In this document: one piece after another, positions 47,750-58,282 of the stretch | Layout of the letters: each line of letters starts with the position of its first letter | Position numbering within the stretch: position 1 is the stretch's first letter | From: Ramlibacter algicola | GTDB lineage: Bacteria; Pseudomonadota; Gammaproteobacteria; Burkholderiales; Burkholderiaceae_C | Direction of reading: 5' to 3' | Assembly (NCBI RefSeq): GCF_016641735.1 | Contig: NZ_JAEDAO010000001.1 | Location: 2,232,001-2,296,000, forward strand | DNA: 64,000 nt | Translations under genes and position numbers: made by a program | The notes under the pieces: model-generated | Told to the model about the DNA's origin: nothing | Databases searched by the model: none | What the model saw: the letters and a program-made list of their open reading frames with translations, nothing else

Positions 47750-49074
47750 GCCGCGGCGGCCGCCTTGCGCCGCCGCGCCGGAGCCGCGCGCTTGGCCGTG
47801 GCCGGCGCCTCGCCGAAGCGGGCGATGAAGTCGCGCACCTGCGGGTAGGCCAGCTCGCGCCAGCGGCGGCCGCTGAAGATGCCGTAGTGGCCCGCGCCCT
47901 TGACCTCGTAGTGCTGCTGGCGCGCCTTGGGAACGCCGGTGCACAGGCCGTGCGCGGCCTCGGTCTGGCCGGCGCCGGAGATGTCGTCCAGCTCACCCTC
48001 GATCGTCAGCAGCGCCGTGGTCGTGATGTCCTGCGGCCGCACGCGCTCGACGTCGTCGCCGTCGACGGTGGGCACGTCCCACGTGCCGTTCACGAGCGCG
48101 AAGTCCTGGAAGACCGTCTTGATGGTCTCCAGGTAGTAGTCCGCGTCCATGTCGAGCACCGCGTTGTACTCGTCGTAGAACTTGCGGTGCGCCTCGGCGC
48201 TGGCGTCGTCACCGGCGATCAGGTGCTTGAAGTAGTCGTAGTGGCTGGACAGGTGGCGGTCCGGGTTCATCGCGACGAAGCCGGTGTGCTGCAGGAAGCC
48301 GGGGTACACGCGACGGCCCGCGCCGGGGAAGCTGGACGGCACGCGGTAGATCACGTTCGACTCGAACCACTCGTAGCTCTTGTTCGTCGCGAGGTTGTTC
48401 ACCGCGGTCGGCGACTTCCGGGCGTCGATCGGGCCGCCCATCATGGTCATCGTCAGCGGCGTCTGTTCGCCGCGCGACGCCATCAGCGAGACGGCCGCCA
48501 GCACCGGCACCGTCGGCTGGCACACGCTGATCACGTGGCAGTTGCCGTATTCGGACTGCAGCAGGCGGATGAAGTCCTGGATGTAGTGGACATAGTCGTG
48601 CAGGTGGAAGGTGCCACGCTCGAGCGGCACCATGCGCGCGTCCTTCCAGTCCGTGATGTAGACCTTGTGGTCCTGCAGCAGCGTGCGCACCGTGTCGCGA
48701 AGCAGCGTGGCGTAGTGGCCCGACAGGGGCGCGACCACGAGCACGGCGGGCTGGGTCTTCAGCTTGGCGAGCGTGTGCGGCTCGTCGGAGTAGCGCTTGA
48801 AGCGGCGCAGTTCGCAGAACGGCGTGTCGACGACGACGCGTTCCTGGATCGCCACGTCGACGCCGTCCACTTCCACGGACGTGATGCCGAACTGCGGCTT
48901 CTCGTAGTCCTTCCACAGCCGGTACATCAGCTCGTAACCGGCGGACACGCGCTGCGAGAGCGGGTTCTGGGCGAAGGGGGCGAGCGGGTTGCTGTACAGC
49001 TTCGCCGCGGCCTGGGCGAAGTCGGCGAAAGGTTCCATCAGCGAGCGCTGCGCTTCGTAGATCTGGTAAAGCAT
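47746..49074 (-). CDS. phaZ: intracellular polyhydroxybutyrate depolymerase
   Basis: A 442-residue granule-bound depolymerase of the PhaZ1 (Cupriavidus) type, mobilising stored PHB. It starts [20 protein letters not shown]. The nucleophile is C185 in [12 protein letters not shown], replacing the Ser of secreted depolymerases. The Asp and His lie in [14 protein letters not shown] and [13 protein letters not shown]. The basic Ala/Lys/Arg tail ([16 protein letters not shown]) may bind granules or DNA. The ATG at 49074 follows a candidate operator at 49089-49101. The other PHB genes are at 18830-22585. Confidence 0.95.
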   Translation of the reverse strand: MLYQIYEAQRSLMEPFADFAQAAAKLYSNPLAPFAQNPLSQRVSAGYELMYRLWKDYEKPQFGITSVEVDGVDVAIQERVVVDTPFCELRRFKRYSDEPHTLAKLKTQPAVLVVAPLSGHYATLLRDTVRTLLQDHKVYITDWKDARMVPLERGTFHLHDYVHYIQDFIRLLQSEYGNCHVISVCQPTVPVLAAVSLMASRGEQTPLTMTMMGGPIDARKSPTAVNNLATNKSYEWFESNVIYRVPSSFPGAGRRVYPGFLQHTGFVAMNPDRHLSSHYDYFKHLIAGDDASAEAHRKFYDEYNAVLDMDADYYLETIKTVFQDFALVNGTWDVPTVDGDDVERVRPQDITTTALLTIEGELDDISGAGQTEAAHGLCTGVPKARQQHYEVKGAGHYGIFSGRRWRELAYPQVRDFIARFGEAPATAKRAAPARRRKAAAAA

Positions 49075-49088
49075 GGCTGGACCCTCGG

Positions 49089-49101
49089 TTGTGCAGCGCA
49101 A
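49089..49101 (-). promoter_or_regulatory. candidate PhbF/PhaR operator at the phaZ promoter
   Basis: TTGTGC-AGC-GCAA differs at one position from TGNTGC-N3-GCAA and shares the TGC-N3-GCA core with the phaC site. On the minus strand it directly follows a TATATT -10-like hexamer, overlapping the expected transcription start. Confidence 0.5.
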
Positions 49102-49236
49102 TATAACAGTCCGCCCGGAGGGGCTGCTCATCCACGCGCCGGGCGCCAGCCGCCGGTGCGCAGGCTTCGATGATCGCGTTGCCGCGCCGCCGCAACTGCA
49201 GGAGGTTCCAGCGTCCTGCTGTGGGACGCCCATGCA

Positions 49237-49263
49237 AAAAGGCCGCCCGTGGGCGGCCTTTTT
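49237..49263 (-). terminator. intrinsic terminator of tyrB
   Basis: AGGCCGCCC / GGGCGGCCT stem with a 2-base centre and A/T flanks on both sides. On the minus strand it is followed by TTTTTGC, 18 bases past the tyrB stop. The symmetry would also allow bidirectional use. Confidence 0.9.
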
Positions 49264-49280
49264 GGACGGCTGGGAGAAGC

Positions 49281-50480
49281 TCAGCCCAGCACGGTGGCGA
49301 TGGAGCGGCAGACGTGGTCGATGTTGCGGCTGTTGAGTGCCGCCACGCACATGCGGCCGCTGTCGGTGCCGTACACGCCGAACTCGGTGCGCAGGCGGAC
49401 CATCTGGTCCTTGCTGAGGCCCGAGTAGCTGAACATGCCGACCTGCTGGGCGATGAAGGACATGTCTTCCTTCACGCCGGCCGACTTCAGCTTCTCGACC
49501 AGTGCGACCCGCATCTCCTTGATGCGCACGCGCATGCCGGCCAGTTCCTTCTCCCACAGCTGGCGCAGCTCGGGCGTGGACAGCACGGTGGCCACCACCA
49601 TCGCGCCGTGAATCGGCGGGTTGCTGTAGTTGGTGCGGATGACGATCTTCAGCTGGCTCAGCACGCGGTCGGCTTCCTCCTTGGAGACGCAGACCACGGA
49701 CAGTGCGCCGACGCGCTCGCCGTACAGGCTGAAGCTCTTGGAGAACGAGGTGGAGACGAAGAAGTCCTGGCCGGAGGCGACGAACTTGCCGATGACGGCG
49801 CCGTCTTCGGCGATGCCCTGGCCGAAGCCCTGGTAGGCCATGTCGACGAAGGGCACGAGGCCGCGCGCCTTGGTGGCCGCGATGACCTGGTCCCACTGGT
49901 CGGCGGTGAGGTCGTAGCCGGTCGGGTTGTGGCAGCAGGCATGCAGCACGACGATCGTGCCGGGCGCGGCCACGTTCAGCGCGGTCAGCATGCCGTCGAA
50001 GTCGATCCCGCGACGCGACGCGACGTAGTACGGATAGGACTCGACGGTGAAGCCGGCGTTGGTGAACAGCGCGCGGTGGTTCTCCCAGCTCGGGTCGCTG
50101 ATGAGCACCTTGGCGCCCGGGTTCAGGCGGCGCAGGAAGTCCGCGCCGAGCTTGAGGCCGCCGGTGCCGCCGAGGGCCTGCACGGTCGCGACGCGACCGG
50201 CCTTGACGACGGCGCTGTCGGCCCCAAATACGAGGCCCTTGACCGCAGCGTCGTACGCGGCGATGCCGTCGATGGGAAGGTAGCCGCGCGCCTTGGGTGC
50301 TTCCATCATCTGGCGCTCGGCGCGCTGCACGCACTCCAGCAAGGGGAGCTTGCCCGCATCGTCGTAGTACACGCCGACGCCGAGATTGACCTTGTCCGGG
50401 TTGGTGTCGGCGTTGAACGCCTCGGCCAGGCCCAGGATCGGGTCGCGGGGAGCCATCTCGACGGCTTGGAACAAAGACAT
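49281..50480 (-). CDS. tyrB: aromatic amino acid aminotransferase
   Basis: A 399-residue class I PLP aminotransferase of the AspC/TyrB (Ia) subgroup. Key parts: start SLFQAVEMAPRDPILGLAEA, cofactor tyrosine/lysine region STSFSKSFSLYGERVGALSV, HACCHNPTGYDLTADQW and the substrate arginine near FGVYGTDSGRMCVAALN. It transaminates tyrosine, phenylalanine and aspartate with 2-oxoglutarate. AspC and TyrB cannot be told apart with certainty; the subgroup call is secure. Divergent from uvrB. Confidence 0.93.
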   Translation of the reverse strand: MSLFQAVEMAPRDPILGLAEAFNADTNPDKVNLGVGVYYDDAGKLPLLECVQRAERQMMEAPKARGYLPIDGIAAYDAAVKGLVFGADSAVVKAGRVATVQALGGTGGLKLGADFLRRLNPGAKVLISDPSWENHRALFTNAGFTVESYPYYVASRRGIDFDGMLTALNVAAPGTIVVLHACCHNPTGYDLTADQWDQVIAATKARGLVPFVDMAYQGFGQGIAEDGAVIGKFVASGQDFFVSTSFSKSFSLYGERVGALSVVCVSKEEADRVLSQLKIVIRTNYSNPPIHGAMVVATVLSTPELRQLWEKELAGMRVRIKEMRVALVEKLKSAGVKEDMSFIAQQVGMFSYSGLSKDQMVRLRTEFGVYGTDSGRMCVAALNSRNIDHVCRSIATVLG

Positions 50481-50595
50481 GCGGGGAATCCTCTGGAAGT
50501 GGGCGGGCGCGGCCCACGCGCCGTGCCGGTGATGCGGTACGCTGTCCGGCTGCCTGCGATTTTAGTTCGCCGCCTCCTGCCAACCCCCGAGAAAC

Positions 50596-52695
50596 ATGCC
50601 CGCCGCCACCGAAGTCCAAGCCGAGCAGAAAAACGGCGAGTTCATCAGCTTTCCTGATTCCCCCTTCGAGCTGTTCCAGCCGTACCCGCCCGCCGGCGAC
50701 CAGCCGCAGGCGATCGACAAGCTGGTGGAAGGCGTGCGTGACGGCGAGGTGTTCCAGACGCTGCTGGGCGTGACGGGATCCGGCAAGACCTTCACGATGG
50801 CCAACGTCATCGCGCGCCTGGGGCGGCCCGCGATCGTGTTCGCGCCGAACAAGACGCTGGCCGCGCAGCTGTACTCCGAATTCCGCGAGTTCTTCCCGAA
50901 GAACGCGGTGGAGTACTTCGTCAGCTACTACGACTACTACCAGCCCGAGGCCTACGTCCCGCAGCGCGACCTGTTCATCGAGAAGGACAGCTCGATCAAC
51001 GAGCACATCGAGCAGATGCGGCTGTCGGCGACCAAGAGCGTGCTGGAGCGCCGTGACACGGTGATCGTCGCCACGGTGAGCGCCATCTACGGCATCGGCG
51101 CCCCCGAGGACTACACCAAGATGCGGTTCATCTGCCGCGTCGGCGACAAGATCGGCCAGCGCGATGCGATCGCGCAGTTGATCCGCATGCAGTACACGCG
51201 CAACGAGCACGACTTCGCGCGTGGCACGTTCCGCGTGCGCGGCGACACCATCGACGTGTTCCCGGCGGAACACAGCGAGCTGGCGGTGCGGCTGGAGCTG
51301 TTCGACGAGGAGATCGAGACGATCCAGCTGTTCGACCCGCTCACCGGGCGCATCCGGCAGAAGGTGCCGCGCTTCACGATCTATCCCTCGAGCCACTACG
51401 TCACGCCGCGCGACAAGGTGCTGTCGGCGGTCGACTCGATCAAGCTGGAACTGTCCCAGCGGCTGAAGGAACTGGTTGGCGCGGGCAAGCTGGTGGAGGC
51501 GCAGCGGCTGGAGCAGCGCACGCGCTTCGACCTGGAGATGCTCAGCGAAGTGGGCCACTGCAAGGGCATCGAGAACTACACGCGGCACCTGTCCGGGTCG
51601 CCCCCGGGCGCGCCGCCTTCGACGCTGACGGACTACCTGCCGAAGGACGCGTTGATGTTCCTGGACGAGAGCCACCAGATGATCGGCCAGCTGAACGCGA
51701 TGTACGCCGGCGACCGCCAGCGCAAGACGACGCTGGTGGAGTACGGCTTCCGGCTGCCGTCGGCGCTGGACAACCGGCCGCTGAAGTTCGAGGAGTTCGA
51801 GACGCGCATGCGCCAGGTCGTGTTCGTGTCGGCGACGCCGGCTGCGTACGAGCAGGAACACACGGGCAACGTGGTCGAGCAACTGGTGCGGCCCACGGGC
51901 CTGGTCGACCCGGAAGTCGAGGTGCGGCCGGCGACGCACCAGGTCGACGACGTGCTGCAGGAGATCCGCATCCGCACCGAGAAGAACGAGCGGGTGCTGA
52001 TCACGACGCTGACCAAGCGCATGGCCGAGCAGCTGACCGACTACCTGGCCGACAACGGCGTCAAGGTGCGCTACATGCACAGCGACATCGACACCGTCGA
52101 GCGGGTCGAGATCCTGCGCGACCTGCGGCTGGGCGCCTTCGACGTGCTGGTGGGCATCAACCTGCTTCGCGAAGGCCTGGACATCCCCGAGGTGTCCCTG
52201 GTCGCGATCCTGGACGCGGACAAGGAAGGCTTCCTGCGCGCCGAGCGCTCGCTCATCCAGACCATCGGCCGCGCCGCGCGCAACCTGCACGGCCGCGCCA
52301 TCCTGTACGCCGACCGCATCACCGATTCGATGCGCAAGGCCATCGACGAGACGGAGCGCCGCCGCGAGAAGCAGATCGCCTTCAACCTGGCCAACGGCAT
52401 CACGCCGCGCAGCATCAAGAAGGAAGTGCGCGACCTGATCGACGGGGTCTACAGCGAGAAGGCGAGCAAGGAGCAGGAGAAGCAGGAACTGCAGCGCGCC
52501 ATGGTCGAGGACATGTCCGAGAAGGACGTGGCCAAGGAGATCAAGCGGCTGGAGAAGCTCATGCTCGAGCATGCGCGCAACCTCGAGTTCGAGAAGGCCG
52601 CCCGGGTCCGGGACCAGCTGGCGCTGCTCAAGCAGCAGGCATTCGGCGCGGCCGCGCACGACAACGTCGTGCCCATCCAGGCCGGCCGCAAGTAG
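50596..52695 (+). CDS. uvrB: excinuclease ABC subunit B
   Basis: A 699-residue helicase-like damage verifier of nucleotide excision repair. Domains: Walker A GVTGSGKT with K64; the beta-hairpin [27 protein letters not shown] for motif [18 protein letters not shown] and [16 protein letters not shown] (helicase motifs IV-VI) with [10 protein letters not shown]. The C-terminal UVR motif ([20 protein letters not shown]) binds UvrC. No LexA-like CTGT-N8-ACAG box is seen in the 115-bp upstream gap, so SOS control is not evident. Confidence 0.97.
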   Translation: MPAATEVQAEQKNGEFISFPDSPFELFQPYPPAGDQPQAIDKLVEGVRDGEVFQTLLGVTGSGKTFTMANVIARLGRPAIVFAPNKTLAAQLYSEFREFFPKNAVEYFVSYYDYYQPEAYVPQRDLFIEKDSSINEHIEQMRLSATKSVLERRDTVIVATVSAIYGIGAPEDYTKMRFICRVGDKIGQRDAIAQLIRMQYTRNEHDFARGTFRVRGDTIDVFPAEHSELAVRLELFDEEIETIQLFDPLTGRIRQKVPRFTIYPSSHYVTPRDKVLSAVDSIKLELSQRLKELVGAGKLVEAQRLEQRTRFDLEMLSEVGHCKGIENYTRHLSGSPPGAPPSTLTDYLPKDALMFLDESHQMIGQLNAMYAGDRQRKTTLVEYGFRLPSALDNRPLKFEEFETRMRQVVFVSATPAAYEQEHTGNVVEQLVRPTGLVDPEVEVRPATHQVDDVLQEIRIRTEKNERVLITTLTKRMAEQLTDYLADNGVKVRYMHSDIDTVERVEILRDLRLGAFDVLVGINLLREGLDIPEVSLVAILDADKEGFLRAERSLIQTIGRAARNLHGRAILYADRITDSMRKAIDETERRREKQIAFNLANGITPRSIKKEVRDLIDGVYSEKASKEQEKQELQRAMVEDMSEKDVAKEIKRLEKLMLEHARNLEFEKAARVRDQLALLKQQAFGAAAHDNVVPIQAGRK

Positions 52696-52787
52696 GGCGG
52701 CGCGCCCACCTGTCCGGCTGCCCGGCCGGGGAACTCCCACCGCGACCGTCCGGTCTACTTACCCGAGCGGAATGGCGGGTCTTCGGG

Positions 52788-52813
52788 TATACTTGACAGG
52801 AACGCTCAGGAAA
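52788..52813 (+). promoter_or_regulatory. candidate IscR type 1 site and -10 of the isc operon
   Basis: ATACTTGAC (52789-52797), 7 bases, then CTCAGGAAA (52805-52813) match the 25-bp type 1 IscR frame ATAsYYGAC-N7-GTCrrsTAT: the left half is perfect, the right half partial. TATACT (52788-52793) overlaps it as a good -10. Autorepression of iscR by the cluster-loaded protein is expected. The remaining 52696-52942 leader shows nothing else. Confidence 0.6.
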
Positions 52814-52942
52814 ACAAAACGACCGGTCCAGTGGCCGGCACACACCGGCGGGGAGCGCCGAAAACCATGGGTGGGAGACGATCGCGGCGGCTGGGGCCGG
52901 CGCGGCGCAATGGGTGACGGACTAGAGCACAAGGAGCTTGCG

Positions 52943-53479
52943 ATGCGTCTCACGACCAAAGGCCGCTTTGCGGTCACCGCGATGATCGACCTGGCACTGC
53001 GCCAGAACAATGGCCCGGTGACCCTGGCCGCGATCAGCCAGCGGCAGCAGATTTCCCTCTCCTACCTCGAGCAGCTGTTCGGCAAGCTGCGCCGGCACGA
53101 GCTGGTCGAGTCGACCCGCGGCCCCGGCGGCGGCTACACGCTCGGCCGCAAGGCGTCGGAGATCACCGTCGCCGACATCATCGTCTCGGTGGACGAGCCG
53201 ATCGATGCCACCCAGTGTGCCGGCAAGGAGAACTGCAACGACGGCGGCCGCTGCATGACGCACGAGCTGTGGTCGCAGCTGAACCAGCGCATGGTCGAGT
53301 TCCTGGACTCGGTGTCGCTGCAGAAGCTGGTCGACGAGCAGCTGGCCAAGGGCGTGCAGGTCGAGGACAAGCCGGCCGTCAAGCGGGCGATCTCCAGCTC
53401 GCCGGTGGTCAAGCCGATCCGCGTCAACGCGCCCAACTCCGTCTTCGCGCTGGGCAGCATGTCCCCCGCGAAATCCTGA
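52943..53479 (+). CDS. iscR: Fe-S cluster assembly transcription factor
   Basis: A 178-residue Rrf2-family regulator. The winged helix is [18 protein letters not shown] to [14 protein letters not shown]. The [2Fe-2S] ligands C92, C98, C104 and H107 are at the same positions as in Escherichia coli IscR. It senses cluster supply and represses the isc operon. AAGGAG precedes the ATG. The C-terminus is longer than in E. coli ([20 protein letters not shown]). Confidence 0.97.
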   Translation: MRLTTKGRFAVTAMIDLALRQNNGPVTLAAISQRQQISLSYLEQLFGKLRRHELVESTRGPGGGYTLGRKASEITVADIIVSVDEPIDATQCAGKENCNDGGRCMTHELWSQLNQRMVEFLDSVSLQKLVDEQLAKGVQVEDKPAVKRAISSSPVVKPIRVNAPNSVFALGSMSPAKS

Positions 53480-53501
53480 AGCCACGAACGGCGACGCCGA
53501 G

Positions 53502-54728
53502 ATGACCACGACTCCGCACTTCCCGATCTACATGGATTACGGCGCGACGACGCCGGTCGACCCGCGCGTGGTCGACGCCATGATCCCCTGGCTGCGCGAG
53601 CACTTCGGCAACCCGGCATCGCGCAGCCATGCGTGGGGCTGGGAAGCGGAAGCCGCCGTCGAGAAGGCGCGCGAGCAGGTCGCCGCGCTGATCGGCGCCG
53701 ACGCGCGCGAGATCGTGTGGACCTCCGGGGCGACCGAGTCCAACAACCTCGCGCTCAAGGGCGCCGCGCACTTCTACAAGGGCAAGGGCAAGCACCTCAT
53801 CACGGTGAAGACCGAGCACAAGGCCGTGCTCGACACCATGCGTGAGCTGGAGCGGCAGGGCTTCGAGGTCACCTACCTCGACGTGCAGGAAGACGGGCTG
53901 CTGGACCTGGAGAAGTTCAAGGCCGCGCTGCGCCCGGACACGATCCTGGTCAGCGTCATGTTCGTGAACAACGAGATCGGCGTGATCCAGGACATCCCGG
54001 CCATCGGCGCGATGTGCCGCGAGCGCGGGATCATCTTCCACGTCGACGCCGCGCAGGCGACGGGCAAGATCGAGATCGACCTGGCCAAGCTGCCGGTCGA
54101 CCTCATGAGCCTGGCGTCGCACAAGACGTACGGCCCCAAGGGCATCGGCGCACTCTACGTGCGCCGCAAGCCGCGGGTGCGCCTGGAAGCGCAGATGCAC
54201 GGCGGCGGGCACGAGCGCGGCATGCGCTCGGGCACGCTGCCCACGCACCAGATCGTCGGCATGGGCGAGGCCTTCCGCATCGCCCGCGAGGAGATGGCGC
54301 AGGACAACGAGAAGGCGCGCGCGCTGCAGAAGCGGCTGCTGGACGGCCTGGCCGACGTGGAGCAGGTGTTCATCAACGGCACGATGGCGCCCGGCCGCCG
54401 CGTGGCGCAGAACCTGAACATCAGCTTCAACTACGTCGAGGGCGAGTCGCTGATCATGGGCATCAAGGGCCTTGCGGTGTCGTCCGGTTCGGCCTGCACG
54501 TCGGCGTCGCTGGAGCCCAGCTACGTGCTGCGCGCGCTGGGCCGCAGCGACGAGCTGGCGCACAGCAGCCTGCGCATGACGATCGGCCGCTTCACGACGG
54601 CCGAGGAGATCGACTACGCGGTCGACACCATCCGCAAGAACGTCGCCAAGCTGCGCGAGCTCAGCCCGCTCTGGGAGATGTACCAGGACGGCATCGACAT
54701 CAGCGCGATCCAGTGGACCGCGCATTGA
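53502..54728 (+). CDS. iscS: cysteine desulfurase
   Basis: A 408-residue PLP enzyme that strips sulfur from L-cysteine for cluster assembly and tRNA thiolation. PLP Lys is K208 in [12 protein letters not shown]. The persulfide-carrying Cys is C332 in [14 protein letters not shown] on the mobile loop. The start [16 protein letters not shown] is typical. It lies 22 bp after iscR. Confidence 0.97.
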   Translation: MTTTPHFPIYMDYGATTPVDPRVVDAMIPWLREHFGNPASRSHAWGWEAEAAVEKAREQVAALIGADAREIVWTSGATESNNLALKGAAHFYKGKGKHLITVKTEHKAVLDTMRELERQGFEVTYLDVQEDGLLDLEKFKAALRPDTILVSVMFVNNEIGVIQDIPAIGAMCRERGIIFHVDAAQATGKIEIDLAKLPVDLMSLASHKTYGPKGIGALYVRRKPRVRLEAQMHGGGHERGMRSGTLPTHQIVGMGEAFRIAREEMAQDNEKARALQKRLLDGLADVEQVFINGTMAPGRRVAQNLNISFNYVEGESLIMGIKGLAVSSGSACTSASLEPSYVLRALGRSDELAHSSLRMTIGRFTTAEEIDYAVDTIRKNVAKLRELSPLWEMYQDGIDISAIQWTAH

Positions 54729-54751
54729 CCCGAGCACTTTGAGGTACTGAC

Positions 54752-55138
54752 ATGGCTTATTCCGAAAAGGTCGTCGACCACTACGAGAACCCGCGCAACG
54801 TGGGCTCTTTCGACAAGGGCGACTCGTCCGTCGGCACCGGCATGGTGGGCGCGCCCGCCTGCGGCGACGTGATGAAGCTGCAGATCAAGGTGAACCCGCA
54901 GACCGGCGTCATCGAGGACGCGCGGTTCAAGACCTACGGCTGCGGCTCCGCCATCGCGTCGAGCTCGCTCGTGACCGAGTGGGTCAAGGGCAAGACGCTG
55001 GACGAGGCGGCGGCGCTGAAGAACAGCCAGATCGCCGAGGAACTGGCGCTGCCGCCGGTGAAGATCCACTGCTCGATCCTGGCCGAGGACGCGATCAAGG
55101 CCGCGATCGAGGATTACAAGAAGAAGCGCACGCATTGA
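54752..55138 (+). CDS. iscU: Fe-S cluster scaffold protein
   Basis: A 128-residue scaffold on which [2Fe-2S] clusters are built. Ligands C37, D39, C64, H106 and C107 are present (PACGD, YGCGSA, KIHCSI). LPPVK (100-104) is the HscA recognition motif. It follows iscS by 23 bp. Confidence 0.98.
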   Translation: MAYSEKVVDHYENPRNVGSFDKGDSSVGTGMVGAPACGDVMKLQIKVNPQTGVIEDARFKTYGCGSAIASSSLVTEWVKGKTLDEAAALKNSQIAEELALPPVKIHCSILAEDAIKAAIEDYKKKRTH

Positions 55139-55143
55139 CCTCG

Positions 55144-55467
55144 ATGGCAGTCACGTTGACGGAAGCGGCGGCCCGCCACGTCCAGCGCTACCTGGGCAAG
55201 CGCGGCAAGGGCATCGGCGTGCGGCTGGGCGTGAAGACGACCGGCTGCTCGGGCTTGGCGTACAAGCTCGAGTACGTGGACGAGGCCGCGCCCGAGGACC
55301 TCGTGTTCGAGGACCATGGGGTGAAGGTGCTTGTCGATCCCAAGAGCCTGGCCTACATCGACGGCACGCAGCTGGACTTCGTGCGCGAGGGCCTGAACGA
55401 GGGCTTCCGCTTCAACAATCCGAACGAACGCGACCGCTGCGGCTGCGGCGAATCGTTCCGCATCTGA
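55144..55467 (+). CDS. iscA: A-type Fe-S carrier
   Basis: A 107-residue carrier that passes clusters or iron to apoproteins. The three conserved cysteines are C35 (TTGCSGLAY), C99 and C101 (RCGCGESF). The ATG lies 5 bp after the iscU stop. Confidence 0.97.
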   Translation: MAVTLTEAAARHVQRYLGKRGKGIGVRLGVKTTGCSGLAYKLEYVDEAAPEDLVFEDHGVKVLVDPKSLAYIDGTQLDFVREGLNEGFRFNNPNERDRCGCGESFRI

Positions 55468-55498
55468 CCCCGGCCGGCCCGCGCGGCCGTTGCGTTCC

Positions 55499-56017
55499 AT
55501 GAACCTGCAGGACAACGACTTCGTGCTGTTCGGCGTGCCGGAACGGTTCGCGCAGGACGGCGCGGTGCTCGACGCCCGCTGGAAGGAACTGCAGCGTGAA
55601 GCCCATCCCGACCGGTTCGCGGCACAGGGCGCCGCCGCCCAGCGCGTGGCGATGCAGTGGTCCGTCCGTATCAACGAGGCCTACAAGCGCCTGAAGAACC
55701 CGCTGAAGCGCGCGGCGTACCTGTGCGAGCTTCGCGGGACGCCGATCGACGCCGAGCGCAACACCGCGATGCCGCCGCAGTTCCTCATCGAGCAGATGGA
55801 ATGGCGCGAGGCGCTGGAAGAAGCGTCGTCCGAAGCCGATGTCAACGCCGTGGACGCGCAGCTGCGCGCGGCGCGCGCACGCACGCTGGCGGACATCGAG
55901 CACCTGCTCGACACCGAAGGCGATGCAAGGGCGGCGGCCGAACAGGTTCGCGCCCTGATGTTCCTCGACCGCTTTGCCCACGACGTCGAAGCGCGTTTCG
56001 AGCAACTGGGACAATGA
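55499..56017 (+). CDS. hscB: Fe-S assembly J-type co-chaperone
   Basis: A 172-residue J-protein that brings IscU to HscA. The J domain carries the HPD motif at 36-38 (EAHPDRF) and [20 protein letters not shown]. The C-terminal three-helix bundle ([15 protein letters not shown]) binds IscU. An in-frame TTG at 55490 is possible but the ATG at 55499 gives the usual N-terminus. Confidence 0.96.
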   Translation: MNLQDNDFVLFGVPERFAQDGAVLDARWKELQREAHPDRFAAQGAAAQRVAMQWSVRINEAYKRLKNPLKRAAYLCELRGTPIDAERNTAMPPQFLIEQMEWREALEEASSEADVNAVDAQLRAARARTLADIEHLLDTEGDARAAAEQVRALMFLDRFAHDVEARFEQLGQ

Positions 56018-56021
56018 CGGC

Positions 56022-57878
56022 ATGGCGCTGCTGCAGATTTCCGAACCGGGCCAGGCCCCCGATCCGCACCAGCGGCGCATCGCGGTCGGCATCGACCTGG
56101 GCACCACGCATTCGCTCGTCGCGGCGGTGCGCAACGGCGTGGCCGAGTGCTTGCCCGACACCGAGGGCCGCGTGCTGCTGCCTTCGGTCGTGCGCTACAC
56201 CGAAGGCAACGGCCGCCAGATCGGCTACGACGCGCAAGGCGCGCAGTCCGACGATCCCGAGAACACGATTGCTTCGGTGAAGCGCTTCATGGGCCGCGGC
56301 CTGGCGGACATCGGCAACCGCGCGAAGCTGCCTTACAGCTTCGCCGACAAGCCGGGCATGGTCGCCCTGCACACGCGCGCCGGCGAGAAATCGCCGGTGG
56401 AAGTCAGCGCCGAGATCCTCGCGACGCTGCGCTACCGCGCCGAAGACACGTTCAACGACGACCTGTACGGCGCCGTCATCACCGTACCCGCGTACTTCGA
56501 CGACGCGCAGCGGCAGGCCACCAAGGACGCTGCGCAGCTAGCGGGCCTGAAGGTGCTGCGCCTGATCAACGAGCCGACCGCCGCGGCCATCGCCTACGGC
56601 CTGGACAACGCCAGCGAAGGCATCTACGCCGTGTACGACCTGGGCGGCGGCACCTTCGACATCTCGATCCTGCGATTGTCGCGCGGCGTCTTCGAGGTGA
56701 TCTCCACCGGTGGCGACTCCGCGCTGGGTGGCGACGATTACGACCGTGCGCTCGCCGACCTGCTGCTGCAACGCGCGGGCATCGATGCCGTGTCGCCGTC
56801 CGACAAGGCGGCCGTGAAGGTCGCGGCGCGCGCGCTGAAGGAACGGCTTTCCGACGAGGACAGCGCTCGCATCGACTTCACGCTGGGCAGCCAGGCCGTG
56901 CACGTCGACGTGACGCGCGCCGACTTCGAGCAGGCGACCGCGGCCTTGACGCAGAAGACGATGGCCGCCGTGCGCAAGGCGCTGCGCGACGCGAAGCTCG
57001 CCCGCGAGGACGTGCAGGGCGTGGTGCTGGTGGGCGGCTCCACGCGCATGCCGCAGGTGCGCGCCGCAGTCGCCGAGTTCTTCGGCCGCGAGCCGCTGAC
57101 CAACCTGAATCCCGACGAAGTTGTCGCACTGGGTGCGGCCATCCAGGCCAACGCGTTGGCCGGCAACGACACCGCGGGCGACCTGCTGCTGCTGGACGTG
57201 ATCCCGCTGTCGCTGGGCATCGAGACCATGGGCGGCCTGGTCGAGCGCATCGTGCATCGCAACGAGACGATCCCGACCGCCAAGGCGCAGGACTTCACGA
57301 CCTACAAGGACGGCCAGACCGCGATGGCGATCCACGTCGTGCAGGGCGAGCGCGACCTGGTGCAGGACTGCCGCAGCCTCGCGCGCTTCGAACTCCGGGG
57401 CATCCCGCCGATGGCCGCCGGCGCCGCGCGCATCCGCGTCACCTTCACCGTCGACGCCGACGGGCTGCTGAACGTCAGCGCGAAGGAGCAGGGCAGCGGC
57501 GTCGAGGCCCGCATCGACGTCAAGCCCTCGTATGGCCTGGCCGACGACGAGATCGCGCGCATGCTGCAGGAGAGCTTTTCCACCGCGCAGCAGGACATGC
57601 AGGCGCGTGCGCTTGCCGAGGCGCGGCTGGACGCGGATCGCATGCTGCTGGCGACGCAGTCCGCGCTGGATGCCGATGGCGCGCTGCTGGAAGCAGCTGA
57701 GCGCGCGACGATCGATTCGCTCATGTCCGCTTTGCGCGAGAGCGCGCAAAGCGACGACGCTGCGGTGATCGAGACGGCGACCGAAGCGCTGGCCAAGGGC
57801 ACCGAGGCCTTTGCCGCCCGCCGCATGAACCAGAGCATCCGGCAGGCGCTGGCCGGCCGCAGCGTGGAGACCCTGTGA
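56022..57878 (+). CDS. hscA: Fe-S assembly Hsp70-type chaperone
   Basis: A 618-residue DnaK-like ATPase specialised for IscU. Nucleotide domain: [48 protein letters not shown] and [11 protein letters not shown]. The substrate domain follows [18 protein letters not shown]. Length and the slightly shortened lid match HscA rather than DnaK. The ATG at 56022 ([10 protein letters not shown]) lies 5 bp after the hscB stop; its own stop overlaps fdx (GTGA). Confidence 0.97.
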   Translation: MALLQISEPGQAPDPHQRRIAVGIDLGTTHSLVAAVRNGVAECLPDTEGRVLLPSVVRYTEGNGRQIGYDAQGAQSDDPENTIASVKRFMGRGLADIGNRAKLPYSFADKPGMVALHTRAGEKSPVEVSAEILATLRYRAEDTFNDDLYGAVITVPAYFDDAQRQATKDAAQLAGLKVLRLINEPTAAAIAYGLDNASEGIYAVYDLGGGTFDISILRLSRGVFEVISTGGDSALGGDDYDRALADLLLQRAGIDAVSPSDKAAVKVAARALKERLSDEDSARIDFTLGSQAVHVDVTRADFEQATAALTQKTMAAVRKALRDAKLAREDVQGVVLVGGSTRMPQVRAAVAEFFGREPLTNLNPDEVVALGAAIQANALAGNDTAGDLLLLDVIPLSLGIETMGGLVERIVHRNETIPTAKAQDFTTYKDGQTAMAIHVVQGERDLVQDCRSLARFELRGIPPMAAGAARIRVTFTVDADGLLNVSAKEQGSGVEARIDVKPSYGLADDEIARMLQESFSTAQQDMQARALAEARLDADRMLLATQSALDADGALLEAAERATIDSLMSALRESAQSDDAAVIETATEALAKGTEAFAARRMNQSIRQALAGRSVETL

Positions 57879-58213
57879 CCGTCATTCGCATCCTGCCGCA
57901 CCCCGAGTACGCGCCCAACGGCGCGGAGGTGCAGGCGCCCCCCGGCACGTCGATCTGCGAGGCGCTGCTCGACAACGGCATCAAGATCGAGCACGCCTGC
58001 GACATGAGCTGCGCATGCACCACCTGCCACGTGATCGTGCGCGAGGGCTACGAGTCGCTCAACGAAGCGGACGAGAACGAGGAAGACCTGCTGGACCGCG
58101 CCTGGGGCCTGGAGCCGCAGTCGCGCCTGTCCTGCCAGGCGATCCTGGCGCAGAAGGACGTGGTGGTCGAGATTCCGAAGTACTCGATCAACCACGCGAA
58201 AGAGAACCACTGA
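57875..58213 (+). CDS. fdx: ISC-type [2Fe-2S] ferredoxin
   Basis: A 112-residue adrenodoxin-type ferredoxin giving electrons to IscS/IscU. Ligands C42, C48, C51 and C87, and the extra C46, are at the same positions as in E. coli Fdx ([21 protein letters not shown]). The GTG start overlaps the hscA stop. It is the last isc gene here; no iscX follows. Confidence 0.97.
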   Translation: MTVIRILPHPEYAPNGAEVQAPPGTSICEALLDNGIKIEHACDMSCACTTCHVIVREGYESLNEADENEEDLLDRAWGLEPQSRLSCQAILAQKDVVVEIPKYSINHAKENH

Positions 58214-58254
58214 CGTCGCTGGTGCGGCAACGCGCCCGCTCGAGAAAGCGATGG

Positions 58255-58274
58255 ATTCCCGCCTCCGCGGGAAT
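58255..58274. repeat. dRS3-like palindrome ATTCCC-N8-GGGAAT
   Basis: The 20-bp sequence has the ATTCCC-N8-GGGAAT form known for neisserial dRS3 repeats. Here the centre GCCTCCGC extends the stem to CCCGC/GCGGG. It lies between the convergent fdx and SDR genes and could act as a shared terminator. The resemblance may reflect a general betaproteobacterial short palindrome. Confidence 0.6.
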
Positions 58275-58282
58275 GACGGCTC

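Noticed and set aside
50481..50595. LexA box before uvrB
   Set aside because: CTGTCCGGCTGCCTGC only has the left half; no CTGT-N8-ACAG match was found in the gap.
47746..52740. A very long minus-strand open frame through phaZ, tyrB and uvrB
   Set aside because: Only the phaZ part is a recognisable protein. The rest is the antisense of tyrB's other frame and uvrB, low-complexity His/Val/Arg/Asp-rich, as expected from high-GC shadow frames.
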